Assembly (NCBI GenBank): GCA_029884035.1
Contig: JAOUIM010000211.1
Coordinates: 1 to 6,549 of the forward strand
Direction: 5' to 3'
From: Aquincola sp.
GTDB taxonomy: Bacteria; Pseudomonadota; Gammaproteobacteria; Burkholderiales; Burkholderiaceae_C
Length of the DNA: 6,549 nucleotides
A program made the position numbers and the translations under genes. A model generated the notes under the pieces. That model searched no databases and had not been told where the DNA came from. It saw only the letters and a list, made by a program, of their open reading frames with translations. Below, in pieces: positions 6,018-6,549 of the stretch (position 1 is its first letter; each line of letters starts with the position of its first letter).

Positions 6018-6032
6018 GGCGCATCGCGCCGG
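6016..6032. repeat. 7-bp inverted repeat in the divergent intergenic region
   Basis: CCGGCGC (6016-6022) and GCGCCGG (6026-6032) are perfect inverted copies around ATC. No T-run follows in either direction, so this is not a standard terminator. It lies at the end of the direct-repeat array and about 70 bp before the OsmC-family start, where an operator or a leader hairpin is possible. Confidence 0.4.
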
Positions 6033-6045
6033 TGAATTGCGGCAC

Positions 6046-6074
6046 TGGTCAACCGGCCCGGCGTCTCCCAGAAT
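6046..6074 (+). promoter_or_regulatory. Weak candidate promoter for the OsmC-family gene
   Basis: TGGTCA (6046-6051, 4/6 to the -35 consensus) and CAGAAT (6069-6074, 4/6 to the -10) are separated by 17 bp. They would start transcription near 6081, about 22 bases before the ATG. The matches are modest and the call rests mainly on spacing and position. Confidence 0.25.
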
Positions 6075-6102
6075 CGGCCCTCACCACCCGGAGGGCACGA
6101 TC

Positions 6103-6549
6103 ATGGCTGCAGAACAGATCGCCGCGTCGATGGAACGCGTTGCCTCGGTGCTGCGCCGCAAGCCCGGTGCCGGGCTGAGCGAGGACTCGCCCGCCACCGC
6201 GCGCTGGGATGGCGGCCTGCGCGTCGTCACGCGCAGCGCGCTCGGAACCGAGGTCGTGACCGACATGCCGGTCGAACTCGGCGGTGGCCACAGCGCGCCC
6301 AGCGCCGGCTGGCTGCTGCGCGCAGCGGTCGCGTCGTGCGCGGTGACGCGCATCGCAATGGCCGCCGCGGCCGAAGGCATCGAGTTGCGCACGCTCGAGG
6401 CACGCGCCACCAGCCATTCGGACGCGCGCGGCGTGTTGGGCGTGGCCGATCCCGCGGGTGGTGCCGTGCCCGCAGGCCCGCTGGATATGGCGCTGCACGT
6501 GCGCATCGGCGCGCCCGGCGTGTCGGCCGACCGCTTGCGTGCGCTCGTG
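6103..6549 (+). CDS. OsmC/Ohr-family protein, 5' part
   Basis: The first 149 residues of an OsmC-family protein; the frame is open to the right edge with no stop. OsmC/Ohr proteins are cytoplasmic thiol peroxidases reducing organic hydroperoxides through a Cys pair, though many family members are uncharacterised. A beta-rich N-terminal part is followed by VELGGGHSAPSAGWLLRAAV and Cys79 (ASC, codon 6337-6339), matching the conserved peroxidatic Cys at the start of the central helix. HSDARGVLGVAD (about 105-116) and the strand LDMALHVRI also fit the family. The second Cys would be expected shortly after residue 149, just beyond the window, so redox competence cannot be judged. GGAGGG at 6090-6095, seven bases before the ATG, supports the start. 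It is divergent from the methyltransferase pair, with 245 bp between the starts. Confidence 0.85.
   Translation, partial: MAAEQIAASMERVASVLRRKPGAGLSEDSPATARWDGGLRVVTRSALGTEVVTDMPVELGGGHSAPSAGWLLRAAVASCAVTRIAMAAAAEGIELRTLEARATSHSDARGVLGVADPAGGAVPAGPLDMALHVRIGAPGVSADRLRALV

Noticed and set aside
5858..6052. N-terminal extension of the first methyltransferase to an ATG at 6052
   Set aside because: The added 65 residues are low-complexity and cover the repeat array; the ATG at 5857 has a good ribosome site and a typical family N-terminus.
5312..6178. Plus-strand open frame of 288 codons opposite the first methyltransferase and into the OsmC-family gene
   Set aside because: No domain is visible and it overlaps two well-supported genes.

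Overview
This is a high-GC window with strong G/C preference at third codon positions. The gene content (a class I-type polyhydroxyalkanoate synthase next to a FabG-like reductase, a YfcG/YghU-type glutathione transferase, OsmC) suggests a betaproteobacterium of the Burkholderiales type. That placement is inferred from protein flavour and composition; no phylogenetic marker gene is present.

Layout, left to right. (1) 2-316 (+): the 3' part of a short-chain dehydrogenase/reductase gene, entering from the left edge. (2) 387-2132 (+): a complete polyhydroxyalkanoate synthase (phaC-like), 581 aa, with Cys312/Asp467/His496 as the predicted triad. These two form a small PHA-type block; no phaA, phasin or phaR lies in the window. 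(3) 2133-2268: an AT-rich island carrying a near-consensus sigma70 promoter (TTGACA, 17 bp, TATACT). A perfect 8-bp inverted repeat fills most of its spacer and overlaps the -10, and a second small palindrome touches the -35. This is the best regulatory signal in the window. (4) 2269-2724 (+): a 151-aa cysteine-rich cytoplasmic protein that looks like a degenerate OmpA-C-type domain. 2752-3366 (+): a 204-aa exported protein with a carboxypeptidase-regulatory-like/beta-sandwich domain. The two are probably one transcription unit, followed by GC-rich hairpins at 3368-3425. (5) 3484-4164 (+): a glutathione S-transferase. (6) 4207-5043 and 5045-5857 (both -): two class I SAM-dependent methyltransferases, the second gene starting one base after the first one stops; they converge on the GST gene. 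(7) 5858-6102: a divergent intergenic region with four degenerate direct repeats and a 7-bp-stem hairpin. (8) 6103-6549 (+): the 5' part of an OsmC-family gene, running off the right edge.

Functionally, the left third concerns carbon storage (hydroxyacyl-CoA supply and polymerisation). The middle is an unassigned, apparently regulated gene pair. The right half is a group of small-molecule modification and detoxification enzymes (GST, methyltransferases, OsmC) whose substrates cannot be read from sequence. I see no CRISPR array, tRNA, rRNA, transposase or phage gene. The most novel-looking element is the operator-promoter island with the OmpA-like/exported protein pair.
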